DNA from: an uncultured Anaerolineae bacterium
GTDB lineage: Bacteria; Chloroflexota; Anaerolineae; J036; Brachytrichaceae
DNA length: 64,000 bases
Direction: 5' to 3'
Assembly: GCA_937959265.1 (NCBI GenBank)
Contig: CALGMA010000020.1
Location: 1-64,000, forward strand
In this document: positions 53,191 through 62,538 of the stretch, one piece after another
Position numbering within the stretch: the first letter of the stretch is position 1
Layout: the number at the start of each line of letters is the position of its first letter
Notes under the pieces: model-generated
What the model was told of the DNA's origin: nothing
Seen by the model: only the letters and a program-made list of their open reading frames with translations
The model's database searches: none
Made by a program: the position numbers and the translations under genes

Positions 53191-54795
53191 ATGGAGATCC
53201 TCTCGGTCGCCGAGATGCGCGAGGTTGAGCGCCTCGCCGACGCGCATGGGTTGAGCTATGCGCAGATGATGCAGAACGCCGGCAACGGCGCAGCGGCAAC
53301 CATCGTGCAACGCCTGGGTGCGTTGCCGATGGCTCAGCCGCGCGTGCTGGTGCTGGTTGGCCCAGGAAACAACGGCGGCGATGGCCTGGTGTGTGCGACG
53401 GCGCTGGCGAAGGCCGGCGTGACGGCGCAGTGTTACCTGCTCAGGCCGCGCGGCGATGACGACCTGGTCTATGCCGCTGCCCGTGCGGCGGGCATCTTCA
53501 TGGTCGACGCGCAGAACGACATGCGCTTGCGCGCCCTGCGCCAGATGGTCGCGCAGGCCGACGTGATCGTGGACGCCCTGCTCGGCACTGGTGTCTCGCG
53601 GCCGATCGAGGGCGTCCTACGCGAGATGTTGCGCCTGGTGGGTGCGCGGCACCCGCGTCCGTTCTTGATCGCGCTCGACGGACCGACCGGCATGAACTAC
53701 GACACCGGCGCGCTCGACCCGGCGACCGTGCCCGTTGATCTGACCATTACCTTCCATGCGCCGAAGCGCGGGCACTATTGCTTCCCGGCGGCGGGCGCGC
53801 GCGGCGAGTTGGAAGTTGTGCTGATCGGCATCGAGCACTTGGGGATGAAAGATTGGAGGTTGATGAGCGATCTTCAACCTCCGATTGCCCATCTTCAACT
53901 CGCCGATGACGCGCTGATTCGCCCGCTGCTGCCCGCGCGCAGCCCCGACGCGAACAAAGGCACGTTTGGGCGGGTGGCCGTCATCGGCGGGTGTGGCGAT
54001 TACCTCGGTGCGCCGGGGTTGGCTGCGCGCGCCGCCTACCGGGCCGGCGCGGGGCTGGTCGCGCTGGCCGCGCCGGAGGCGATCAAGCCGAGCCTAGCCG
54101 TCGCGTGCAGCGAGGCGACTTTCATCTCGTTGCCCGGAACGCAGGAACGGCACGCGCCGGCGGGGTTGCCACATCTCGTCGCATGGCTCGCCGCGGTCAA
54201 GAGCGGCGCGGCATTGGTGCTTGGGCCGGGTATCGGTCAGGCGCCGGAGACGGCGGCGTTCGTCGCCGATCTGCTTGACGCGCTGTCGTCGCGCCGCGTC
54301 GAATCGAGAGGGATGGTGTGCGACGCCGACGCGCTCAACCTGCTGGCGCGGATGCCTGATTGGCCAGCGCGCCTGCCGGCGCCGGCTATCCTCACGCCGC
54401 ACGCCGGCGAGATGGCGCGCCTAGCCGGGACGACGATTGACGCGATTCAGTCCGATCGGATTGGCAATGCGCTGAACTATGCCGATGCCTGGGGGCACAT
54501 CGTTGTGCTGAAGGGGGCGCACACCGTGATCGCTGCGCCGGGGCATCGCGGCGTCGTGTTGCCGTTTGCTAACCCGGCCATGGCCACGGCAGGGACGGGC
54601 GACGTGTTGGCCGGCTGCATCGCTGGCCTGCTGGCGCAGGGCCTGGCTCCGTTCGACGCCGCGGTGTGCGGCGCTTACTTGCACGGCGCGGCGGGCGAGC
54701 GTTGGCGCAGGGCGCACGGCGACGCCGGCATGTTGGCCGGCGACCTGCTCCCGCTATTGCCCGAAGCGCGCCATCACATCATGAAAGGCGGCTGA
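53191..54795 (+). CDS. nnr: bifunctional NAD(P)H-hydrate epimerase / ADP-dependent dehydratase
   Basis: A 534-aa fused metabolite-repair enzyme. The N-terminal YjeF_N domain (1-215) has V-G-P-G-N-N-G-G-D-G (56-65) and L-L-G-T-G. The C-terminal carbohydrate-kinase-like domain (about 240-530) has L-T-P-H-A-G-E-M and T-A-G-T-G-D-V-L-A-G. It restores hydrated NAD(P)HX to NAD(P)H. The interdomain linker (about 221-237) is encoded by heptad-type DNA (53855-53905). Its stop is 2 bp before the HAD gene. Confidence 0.93.
   Translation: MEILSVAEMREVERLADAHGLSYAQMMQNAGNGAAATIVQRLGALPMAQPRVLVLVGPGNNGGDGLVCATALAKAGVTAQCYLLRPRGDDDLVYAAARAAGIFMVDAQNDMRLRALRQMVAQADVIVDALLGTGVSRPIEGVLREMLRLVGARHPRPFLIALDGPTGMNYDTGALDPATVPVDLTITFHAPKRGHYCFPAAGARGELEVVLIGIEHLGMKDWRLMSDLQPPIAHLQLADDALIRPLLPARSPDANKGTFGRVAVIGGCGDYLGAPGLAARAAYRAGAGLVALAAPEAIKPSLAVACSEATFISLPGTQERHAPAGLPHLVAWLAAVKSGAALVLGPGIGQAPETAAFVADLLDALSSRRVESRGMVCDADALNLLARMPDWPARLPAPAILTPHAGEMARLAGTTIDAIQSDRIGNALNYADAWGHIVVLKGAHTVIAAPGHRGVVLPFANPAMATAGTGDVLAGCIAGLLAQGLAPFDAAVCGAYLHGAAGERWRRAHGDAGMLAGDLLPLLPEARHHIMKGG
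53855..53905. repeat. heptad-periodic inverted repeat in the nnr interdomain linker
   Basis: AGATTGG, AGGTTGA, TGAGCGA, TCTTCAA, CCTCCGA, TTGCCCA, TCTTCAA in 7-bp steps. GGAGGTTGA pairs with TCAACCTCC. It is related to the block in the mevalonate kinase gene and falls exactly between two conserved domains. Confidence 0.55.
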
Positions 54796-54797
54796 AG

Positions 54798-55469
54798 ATG
54801 GGGGTTGTCGTATCAGACCTGGAAGGCACGCTGACGACCGGGGAAACCTGGCGGGTCGTGGGCGAGTATCTCAAAGCGCACGGGCGCGGTGGGCGCTACC
54901 GCCTGTTCTTTTATTCGCATCTGCCGGGCGCGATGGCGGCGCGCGCCGGGCTGATCAACGCGCAGCGCTATCGCGAGCGCTGGTTCGAGGATATGACGCG
55001 GCTGCTGGCCGGCCTCTCCCGTGCACAGGTCGAAGACCTGGCGCGCGTGATTGCCGATGAACTATGGCGTGCGCGGCGCGCTGATGTCGTCGCCGAGCTG
55101 GAGGAACACCGCGCTGCTGGCGCGCGCCTGCTCATCGCGTCGGGCACGTATAGCCAGGCTGCCGAAGCCTTCGCCAACCGCATTGGGGCCCAGGCCATCG
55201 GCACGCCGATCCAGTTCGACGACGCGGGCCGCGCCACCGGCCGGCTGGATGGCGTCGTCTCCACCGGCGAAGTGAAGGCGGCGCGCGTGCGCGCCTGGCT
55301 GGGCGACGATGTGCTGCTGGCCGCCTATGGCGACACCGAAGGCGATATCCCGATGCTGCGCCTTGCCCAGCAGCCGGTCGCCGTCTTTCCCGATGCGGCG
55401 TTGCGCGCCGAGGCGGTCAAGCGCGGCTGGCGCATCATCGAGGGCCCCACCGGTCGGCCCGGCGCTTGA
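54798..55469 (+). CDS. HAD superfamily (subfamily IB) phosphatase
   Basis: A 223-aa haloacid dehalogenase-like hydrolase. Motif I is D-L-E-G-T (residues 7-11), with Glu in place of the usual second Asp. Motif II is the Ser of L-I-A-S-G-T-Y. Motif IV is G-D-T-E-G-D-I-P-M-L. A PSP-like helical cap lies between. The substrate is unknown; phosphoserine-type acids are typical. The start at 54798 is 2 bp after nnr, with AAG-rich upstream sequence, so it is the third gene of the tkt-nnr run. Confidence 0.8.
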   Translation: MGVVVSDLEGTLTTGETWRVVGEYLKAHGRGGRYRLFFYSHLPGAMAARAGLINAQRYRERWFEDMTRLLAGLSRAQVEDLARVIADELWRARRADVVAELEEHRAAGARLLIASGTYSQAAEAFANRIGAQAIGTPIQFDDAGRATGRLDGVVSTGEVKAARVRAWLGDDVLLAAYGDTEGDIPMLRLAQQPVAVFPDAALRAEAVKRGWRIIEGPTGRPGA

Positions 55470-55488
55470 TCGGACTGCAACGCCTCGC

Positions 55489-56463
<975 letters not shown>

Positions 56464-56493
56464 TCGGCCATTATCGGCCATGCGCGGCCAATG

Positions 56494-57630
56494 TCACGGC
56501 GGGTCGCCCCAGTCCGGCACTTTCAACAGCTCGCCGCCGCGCAGCGCGGAGCGGTGCGCGGTCACGCCGGCCGCCATGTAGCGCACCGCCTCCCATGCGT
56601 TGATCTTCGGGAGGCGTCCTTCGGCGCAGGCGCTGACGAACTCGTGCACCAGGTAGGCGTGCGACCCGCCGTGTCCGCCCAGGTCGTCCATCAGCGCATT
56701 CGGCAACGGGTCGCGATACGCGCATGGGTCAATTGGCTGCGCAGCCGTCTTGGTGAACCACATCCCGCGGTACTCATCGCGGGCGTCGTGCACGTACGAC
56801 GCTTCGCTGCCGATGATCCGGACGATGCCCTCGTGGCCGGTATGGCCGTTCCGCCGCGACTCGGTGATGATGGCCAGGGCGCCGTTGCTCATGCGGAACA
56901 TCCCCACTTCGTGGCTGAAGACGTTGCCGGTCTTCGAATCGGCGCGGAAGTAGGGATCATCGGGATAGGTGTAGCCAAAGGCCGAGACTTCTACGGCATG
57001 CGCGCCTGTGATCGAAATCGGCGCGGCAGTGGAGTGGGTGGGGTAGTGCATTGGCGCATCGCCGCCGAGCCGGATCACCTCGGCTTCGCTCAGGCCGGTG
57101 CGCGCCATCTGCACCGCGATGAGGTTGCACGCCGGCAGCCAGGTGTCGTGCAGGTACTCCGCCTCCAAGTGGATGAACTGGCCGAATTCGGCGGCGCGCT
57201 TCCGGCACATCACCGTTTCGGGTCGGTAGTAGGTCGTCTCGCCCATCATATAGTGCTGGCCGGTGCGCCGGCAACAGGCGATGAGCTTGTCGCACCACGC
57301 GAGGATCTCGTCGCCGTCGCCGCTGAGCGGCATGATGATCGGCACGGCGGTATAGACGTGTTTGCCGGCTTCCATTGCCTGGATCGCCTGTGGCGCGTGC
57401 AACCATGGCTGCGTGATGATGGCGAGCGCGTCGAGGTTGCTTTTGCAAATCTCGTCCAAACTGGCGTAGGTCTCGCGGATGCCGAATCGCCGGGCGGCGC
57501 GCGCCAGTTTGTCCGGCGCGAGGTCGCACAGCGCGACGCGCTTCACGAGCGGATGCTTCTGAAACAACTCGACGAAGTGCACGCCGAATTGGCCCAGGCC
57601 GACAATGCCGATGCTAATGGGTTGCGTCAT
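56494..57630 (-). CDS. Gfo/Idh/MocA family oxidoreductase
   Basis: A 378-aa NAD(P)-dependent sugar dehydrogenase family member. Rossmann motif G-L-G-Q-F-G-V, then a region T-A-V-P where the usual catalytic E-K-P Lys is not conserved. The second domain has H-L-E-A-E-Y-L-H and a late H-G-G-S-H-A-Y. The replaced Lys-Pro suggests a non-standard or non-dehydrogenase member. It is separated by 3 bp from the upstream ALDH gene, hence co-transcribed. Confidence 0.83.
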   Translation of the reverse strand: MTQPISIGIVGLGQFGVHFVELFQKHPLVKRVALCDLAPDKLARAARRFGIRETYASLDEICKSNLDALAIITQPWLHAPQAIQAMEAGKHVYTAVPIIMPLSGDGDEILAWCDKLIACCRRTGQHYMMGETTYYRPETVMCRKRAAEFGQFIHLEAEYLHDTWLPACNLIAVQMARTGLSEAEVIRLGGDAPMHYPTHSTAAPISITGAHAVEVSAFGYTYPDDPYFRADSKTGNVFSHEVGMFRMSNGALAIITESRRNGHTGHEGIVRIIGSEASYVHDARDEYRGMWFTKTAAQPIDPCAYRDPLPNALMDDLGGHGGSHAYLVHEFVSACAEGRLPKINAWEAVRYMAAGVTAHRSALRGGELLKVPDWGDPP

Positions 57631-57633
57631 GCG

Positions 57634-59172
57634 CTATATCTCGAACTGGATGCCCTGCGCCAGCGGCAGCTCGCGCGAGTAGTTAATGGTGGTGGTCTGC
57701 CGGCGCATGTAGGCCTTCCAGGCGTCTGAGCCGGATTCGCGCCCGCCGCCGGTGTCCTTCTCGCCGCCGAATGCCCCGCCGATCTCGGCGCCCGACGTGC
57801 CGATGTTGACGTTGGCGATGCCGCAGTCCGATCCGGCAGCCGAGAGGAATTGCTCGCCGGCGCGCAGGCTGTTGGTGAAGATGGCCGACGATAACCCCTG
57901 CGGCACTTCGTTGTTCAGGTGAATCGCGTGGTCGAGCGTCTCGTACTCGATCAGATACAGGATGGGCGCAAAGGTCTCGCGCCGCACGACCGGCGTCTGC
58001 CAGGGCATCTTGATGAGGGTTGGCTCGACGAAGTTGGGGCCGATGTCCGGCCTCGCCCGCCCGCCGGCCAAAACTTCGCCGCCCTGGTTCAGCGCCTCTT
58101 GCAGCGCCTCGCAGTAGCGCCCCACAGCCTGCGGCGTGACCAGCGGGCCGACCAGCGTGCCCGGTGCGAGCGGGTCGCCTAGTCGCTGGGCTGCCTGCGC
58201 ATAGGCGCTCTGCAGACGGCGGATCAGCTCCGGCGCAATGGACTTGTGGACGATCAATCGGCGGGTGGTCGTGCAGCGCTGGCCGGCCGTGCCAATCGCG
58301 CCGAACACGATCGCCCGCGTGGCCAGGTCTAGGTCGGCGTCCTCGGTCACGATGATGGCGTTGTTGCCGCCCAGCTCCAGGATGGTGCGCCCCAGGCGGC
58401 GCGCTACGGCCTCCGCCACGTGTCGGCCGACCTCGGTGGAGCCGGTGAACGAGATCAGCGGCAGCCGCGCGTCGTGGAGCATCGCCTCGCCGATCGTTTC
58501 GTTCGGCCCGATGACCAGGTTGAAGACGCCGTGGGCGTTGTGATCGGCGGCCACACGGTTGCAGATGTGTTGCACGGCGATGGCGCACAGCGGCGTGAGC
58601 AACGACGGCTTCCACACCACCGGGTCGCCGCAGACTGCGGCGATGGCAGCGTTCCACGACCACACCGCCACGGGGAAGTTAAACGCGGTGATCACGCCGA
58701 CCGGCCCGAGCGGGTGCCACTGCTCGTACATGCGGTGCGCCGGCCGCTCCGAGTGCATCGTCAGGCCGTAGAGCTGACGTGAGAGGCCGACGGCGAAGTC
58801 GCAGATGTCAATCATCTCTTGTACCTCGCCGTGCCCTTCGACGCGAATCTTGCCCATCTCCAGCGAGACCAGGTCGCCTAACGGCTCCTTCAGCTCGCGC
58901 AGCGCGTTGCCCAGGTCGCGGATCAGCTCGCCGCGCTTGGGGGCCGGGCGCAGCCGCCATTCCAGGAAGGCGTTTTGCGCCTGCCGGACGATCACGTCGT
59001 AGCTGGCCGGCGTGGCCTGGAGCACGCGGGCGATCGGCTCGTTGGTGGTCGGGTCGTAGGAGATTAACTCGCTGCCGTCGCGGTCGTTGATCCAATGGCC
59101 GTCGCCGCATGCGCCGAAGTTCACCTCGCGCAGCCCGAGTGTGTCGAGCAGGGAAGCATGTCTGGCTATCAT
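57634..59172 (-). CDS. aldehyde dehydrogenase, ALDH7 (antiquitin / piperidine-6-carboxylate dehydrogenase) type
   Basis: A 512-aa NAD-dependent dehydrogenase. The catalytic Cys is in G-Q-R-C-T-T-T, the general-base Glu in L-E-L-G-G-N-N, and the substrate-loop signature is N-I-G-T-S-G-A-E-I-G-G-A-F-G-G-E-K-D-T-G-G-G written across residues near 450-475. These fit ALDH7, which oxidises alpha-aminoadipic semialdehyde in lysine breakdown. Lysine genes are not visible here, so another aldehyde is possible. It is the first gene of a two- or three-gene unit. Confidence 0.9.
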   Translation of the reverse strand: MIARHASLLDTLGLREVNFGACGDGHWINDRDGSELISYDPTTNEPIARVLQATPASYDVIVRQAQNAFLEWRLRPAPKRGELIRDLGNALRELKEPLGDLVSLEMGKIRVEGHGEVQEMIDICDFAVGLSRQLYGLTMHSERPAHRMYEQWHPLGPVGVITAFNFPVAVWSWNAAIAAVCGDPVVWKPSLLTPLCAIAVQHICNRVAADHNAHGVFNLVIGPNETIGEAMLHDARLPLISFTGSTEVGRHVAEAVARRLGRTILELGGNNAIIVTEDADLDLATRAIVFGAIGTAGQRCTTTRRLIVHKSIAPELIRRLQSAYAQAAQRLGDPLAPGTLVGPLVTPQAVGRYCEALQEALNQGGEVLAGGRARPDIGPNFVEPTLIKMPWQTPVVRRETFAPILYLIEYETLDHAIHLNNEVPQGLSSAIFTNSLRAGEQFLSAAGSDCGIANVNIGTSGAEIGGAFGGEKDTGGGRESGSDAWKAYMRRQTTTINYSRELPLAQGIQFEI

Positions 59173-59368
59173 GGCTGATGGAAGTTTACAATCGCTCCAT
59201 AATCCGCGCTATGCCAAAGCTGGCGTGGATTACCTCCGGCGCAACGCTTTCGACGCTGCGACAAAGAATAGGGTAAGACAGCGCGCAGGCCGCCTTTGCC
59301 CCATCTGTGCTACTCTGTATACACTTCGTCCAACTTGCAGGTACGCCAACTTCATCGAAGGATAATGC

Positions 59369-60565
59369 ATGAAACCCCGCCTTATCAATTCGCCTTGGAC
59401 GTATGCGCTGGGCATGCTGGCGCTGATGATCCCCGGACAGGCCTTCAGCACCTACTACGCCTACTTCTACGTAGATACGCTGGGGCTAGCCGTGGGGCTG
59501 GCGACCGTTGCCCGCACAATCTACATGGCCTGGGACGCGATCAACGATCCGGTCTTCGGCTACTGGTCGGACGGCACGCGCTCGCGCTGGGGTCGCCGGC
59601 GGCCGTGGTTGATGGCGACGTTGCCGTTGTATGCGCTGTTCTTCGTAATCGTCTTTTCGCCGCCGGCAGCATTCGAAGGCCAAAGCCTGTTCGTCTGGTT
59701 CACGCTGGCGCTCATCCTGTATGAGACCACTGCGGCAATCCAGTGGACGAATTTCGGCGCGCTCTTCCCGGAGATCTTCCGTGGTGACGCACGACGTGCC
59801 CATGCCGCTGCCATCCAGCAGGGCTATCAGATCGTCGGCATCTTGATCGGCACGGCGGCGACGCCGGTCGTGTTCGCCGCCCTGGGCTTTCAGCGCATGG
59901 CGCTGCTGTTCGCAGTGATCTATGCCGTATTGATGGTGATTATGATCCTCACGGTGCGTGAAAGCGCTGAAGAACAGCAAAAGTCCCCGCTGCGCTTCGC
60001 CGAGGCGTTTCGAGAGACGCTGAGCAACCGCCCGTTCTGGACCTTCAACCTCGCCAACTCGTTCGGCCAGACGGTCAACGGCTTGCTTGGCTCGATCGTG
60101 CCTTTCTACGCCAAATACGCGCTGCAGATCCCTGAGGCGCAGGTTTCGCTCCTGCTGGCGGCGATCTTTATCCCGGTCGTGCCGCTGGTCTCGGTGTGGG
60201 CATGGCTGATCCGCCGGGTGGGGGCGAAGCGGGCCTGGCAGATTGCCATCGTTACCTATGCGCTCTCGGTAATCCCGATGGCTTTCGTGCAAGGCGCAGC
60301 CGGCGGCGTGATCGGTGGCTTGCTGGTCAGCTTCGGCCTATCCGGTTTTCTGGTCACGCCCAGCGTGGTCAGTGCGCACATCATTGACCCGGACGCGGAA
60401 CGCACCGGCCGGCGACGTGAGGCGATCTACGGCGCGGTCGGCGGCTTCATCACGCGCTCCAGCGCGTTCATCTCGGCGCTGGCTTTCTGGGGGGTGGACG
60501 AATCTTCGGCTATGAAAGCGGGCAAAACCCCGGCCCCAACCCGGAAGGCGCGTTCCGCTTCCTGA
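59369..60565 (+). CDS. MFS/GPH-family sugar transporter, frameshifted near the C terminus
   Basis: A 398-aa inner-membrane carrier of the glycoside-pentoside-hexuronide (MelB-like) type. Twelve segments would be expected; conserved W-D-A-I-N-D-P-V-F-G-Y-W-S-D and S-R-W-G-R-R-R-P-W are in the N half. After F-W-G-V the frame changes: the last 22 residues are unrelated and end early. The proper C terminus (F-G-Y-E-S-G-Q-N-P-G-P-N-P-E-G-A-F) is in another frame up to 60696. A one-base loss in the G run at 60489-60494 explains it. Confidence 0.75.
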   Translation: MKPRLINSPWTYALGMLALMIPGQAFSTYYAYFYVDTLGLAVGLATVARTIYMAWDAINDPVFGYWSDGTRSRWGRRRPWLMATLPLYALFFVIVFSPPAAFEGQSLFVWFTLALILYETTAAIQWTNFGALFPEIFRGDARRAHAAAIQQGYQIVGILIGTAATPVVFAALGFQRMALLFAVIYAVLMVIMILTVRESAEEQQKSPLRFAEAFRETLSNRPFWTFNLANSFGQTVNGLLGSIVPFYAKYALQIPEAQVSLLLAAIFIPVVPLVSVWAWLIRRVGAKRAWQIAIVTYALSVIPMAFVQGAAGGVIGGLLVSFGLSGFLVTPSVVSAHIIDPDAERTGRRREAIYGAVGGFITRSSAFISALAFWGVDESSAMKAGKTPAPTRKARSAS

Positions 60566-60696
60566 TGAGCGCTGTGCCGCTAGTGCTCCTGCTCATCGCG
60601 TTTGCGATCATCTTTTTGTATCGTGAGGAGCGCCGCCGGCCGATGCTCGGTGAGGTGCCATCTCCCGCTGCTGCTCAAGTAGCTGAGCCATCGTGA
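60489..60696 (+). other. frameshift point and out-of-frame C-terminal part of the sugar transporter
   Basis: From 60502 the alternative frame reads I-F-G-Y-E-S-G-Q, then a full hydrophobic segment (V-P-L-V-L-L-L-I-A-F) and a basic tail, ending in TGA at 60694-60696. Seven G instead of six at 60489-60494 would restore one ORF from 59369 to 60696, about 442 aa, the usual family length. Confidence 0.7.
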
Positions 60697-60762
60697 GTCG
60701 CTCATACTTTCATCTGGAAGCAGCCATCCGGATCTGGTCAGTGTTGGTTATACCGCTGAACT

Positions 60763-62295
60763 TTATCGTCGCAGATAGAGGACTGCATCGCCACTGAATG
60801 GGGCACTTAGCTTGTGGAATGCGTTTGCGGTTATGTTTGACCCAGTAATAGCTTGACCGTTGGCGGGATTGAACCATTCCACACGCAATGAGCCTGAGAT
60901 GTTGCGCAAGTCCACCGTTACCACGCCACCTGCAGGAATATACACGAGGAACTCGGGGTTATCGTTGGACACGTTGGCCAAGCAGTATGTACTGGATGCT
61001 AACTCAGGTCGCGGTTCCATATGCGCAAGGTTCATCCTATTGGCATATCGTAATGTGTATCCCATATTGACTCGGAGGTCATCCCACTTAGCATCGTCTG
61101 GGTTAAAGGACCAATAACTACCATCATGATCCTCACCGTCCATAAAGATAGGATTCAGGCCGCGTACAAAGCTCTTCCATACCCAACTCCGATCGGCCCC
61201 TTGTGTGGGCGCGGTGGAAGTCGAGCCCCAAATGTGATCAGAGTCGAGTATGATTACTTTGTTGCCATCGCTTGCAGGTGGGTCGTTCAGGTAAGCGTCT
61301 CCGTTTGTGGGACCGGCACCTGGTGAAATCCAGTCTGCGTTGCTCATAAAGAGTGCGTCGTTGCTATACCACCAGTCACCAGTGAAGCCAACCGGGTGTT
61401 GTTTGGGTTTGTTAGCTTCGTATTGCTTGACGAAATCAATAAAATGATTCTGCCAATCAATAGAATTAGGTGGGCATTCGTTGCAAATATCCCATAGTAC
61501 GTTGTCGAGATCGTTTAACGTATCTATCAATTTGCGGACATATGCTTTCTGCAACGCAGTGACTGATGGGTTTGCTAATGTGAAGATGCCAGTGCCGCTA
61601 TTGTCTTTCTTTGTGTCACCGTCAATGCTGTTGACATTGTTCGCCGCATTGAAGGGATGTCCTCTCCAGGCGTTGTTGCGCAGTGTGATATTCGGCTTCT
61701 GAATGCTCCATCCTTGGAAGAACATCACTGAGACGTAGATGCCTCGCCTGCCTGCTTGTGCAACGCGGTTTCTGAGGCGGTTAAAATACGCTTGATTGAA
61801 CTTCGTCAGATCAAATTTCGGTTCACCATCTAGAGCATTCCCGGGGCCAGTGCGCCGGTAAATAGTCGGTGAAAACCAGAAATCGTCTGCGGTTTGATCT
61901 GGCGTCCAACGCGCTTGTTCCCATACCCAAAGGCGAAAAAAGTTGTGATTGTGCTTCTTGAGAAAGTCGAGGTATCCCGAATAGTCGAAGGGCATAGGTG
62001 GGTTGGTATTTCCGAAATCTTGCATGCTAGCCCAGACGTGTGAGCCCGTCAGATAGACTATTCGCCCCGATGGCTCTGCGAAGTAGCGTGGGTTAGCTGA
62101 GCTGACGCGCAGCGGACCTGGAGCGGATTCAACGGCACGTGCAGTTAGCGGTAAATAAACTGCTGAACTGGACACGGCAGGCCTGGGAGGTGCTGGTTGG
62201 TCTGATAGCTCAGATGGAGGCGTTTGCAAATGTATGAGCACTAGTGATGTGCACGCAGTCACTCCAGTGAGTGCGAACCTAAGTGATGTACGCAT
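60763..62295 (-). CDS. secreted glycoside hydrolase-like protein, apiosidase-like (DUF4038-type) architecture
   Basis: A 510-aa exported protein: signal segment (about 5-24), a linker, a (beta/alpha)8-type domain from N-P-R-Y-F-A (68-73) with acid/base candidate in C-N-E-C (E273) and I-L-D-S-D-H-I-W-G (D351/D353), and a C-terminal small beta domain (final 90 residues) like the collagen-binding-type domain that follows DUF4038. GH140 apiosidases share this order. Its AT-richer codons differ from neighbours, suggesting transfer. Exact family is uncertain. Confidence 0.65.
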   Translation of the reverse strand: MRTSLRFALTGVTACTSLVLIHLQTPPSELSDQPAPPRPAVSSSAVYLPLTARAVESAPGPLRVSSANPRYFAEPSGRIVYLTGSHVWASMQDFGNTNPPMPFDYSGYLDFLKKHNHNFFRLWVWEQARWTPDQTADDFWFSPTIYRRTGPGNALDGEPKFDLTKFNQAYFNRLRNRVAQAGRRGIYVSVMFFQGWSIQKPNITLRNNAWRGHPFNAANNVNSIDGDTKKDNSGTGIFTLANPSVTALQKAYVRKLIDTLNDLDNVLWDICNECPPNSIDWQNHFIDFVKQYEANKPKQHPVGFTGDWWYSNDALFMSNADWISPGAGPTNGDAYLNDPPASDGNKVIILDSDHIWGSTSTAPTQGADRSWVWKSFVRGLNPIFMDGEDHDGSYWSFNPDDAKWDDLRVNMGYTLRYANRMNLAHMEPRPELASSTYCLANVSNDNPEFLVYIPAGGVVTVDLRNISGSLRVEWFNPANGQAITGSNITANAFHKLSAPFSGDAVLYLRR

Positions 62296-62538
62296 TGCGA
62301 GAATGATTATCTCTTAACTCACTTGACGAATTTGCTAAAACGGAAGTCAAGATTAAGTGTGAGCAGAAGGTCATGCTTGACCCGCGACGAACGATCCATG
62401 ACGACAGCTTGCTTTCATCAATGCGGGTTCCGTATAGGGGGTAGCGTTGGTATTTCGTTAGTTGCCCGTCTTGCAAGCGTTATCTCAAGTGTGGGCTGAA
62501 GTGTGCTTGTTTTGCATGATTCGGGGGCGCGAGGGCTT

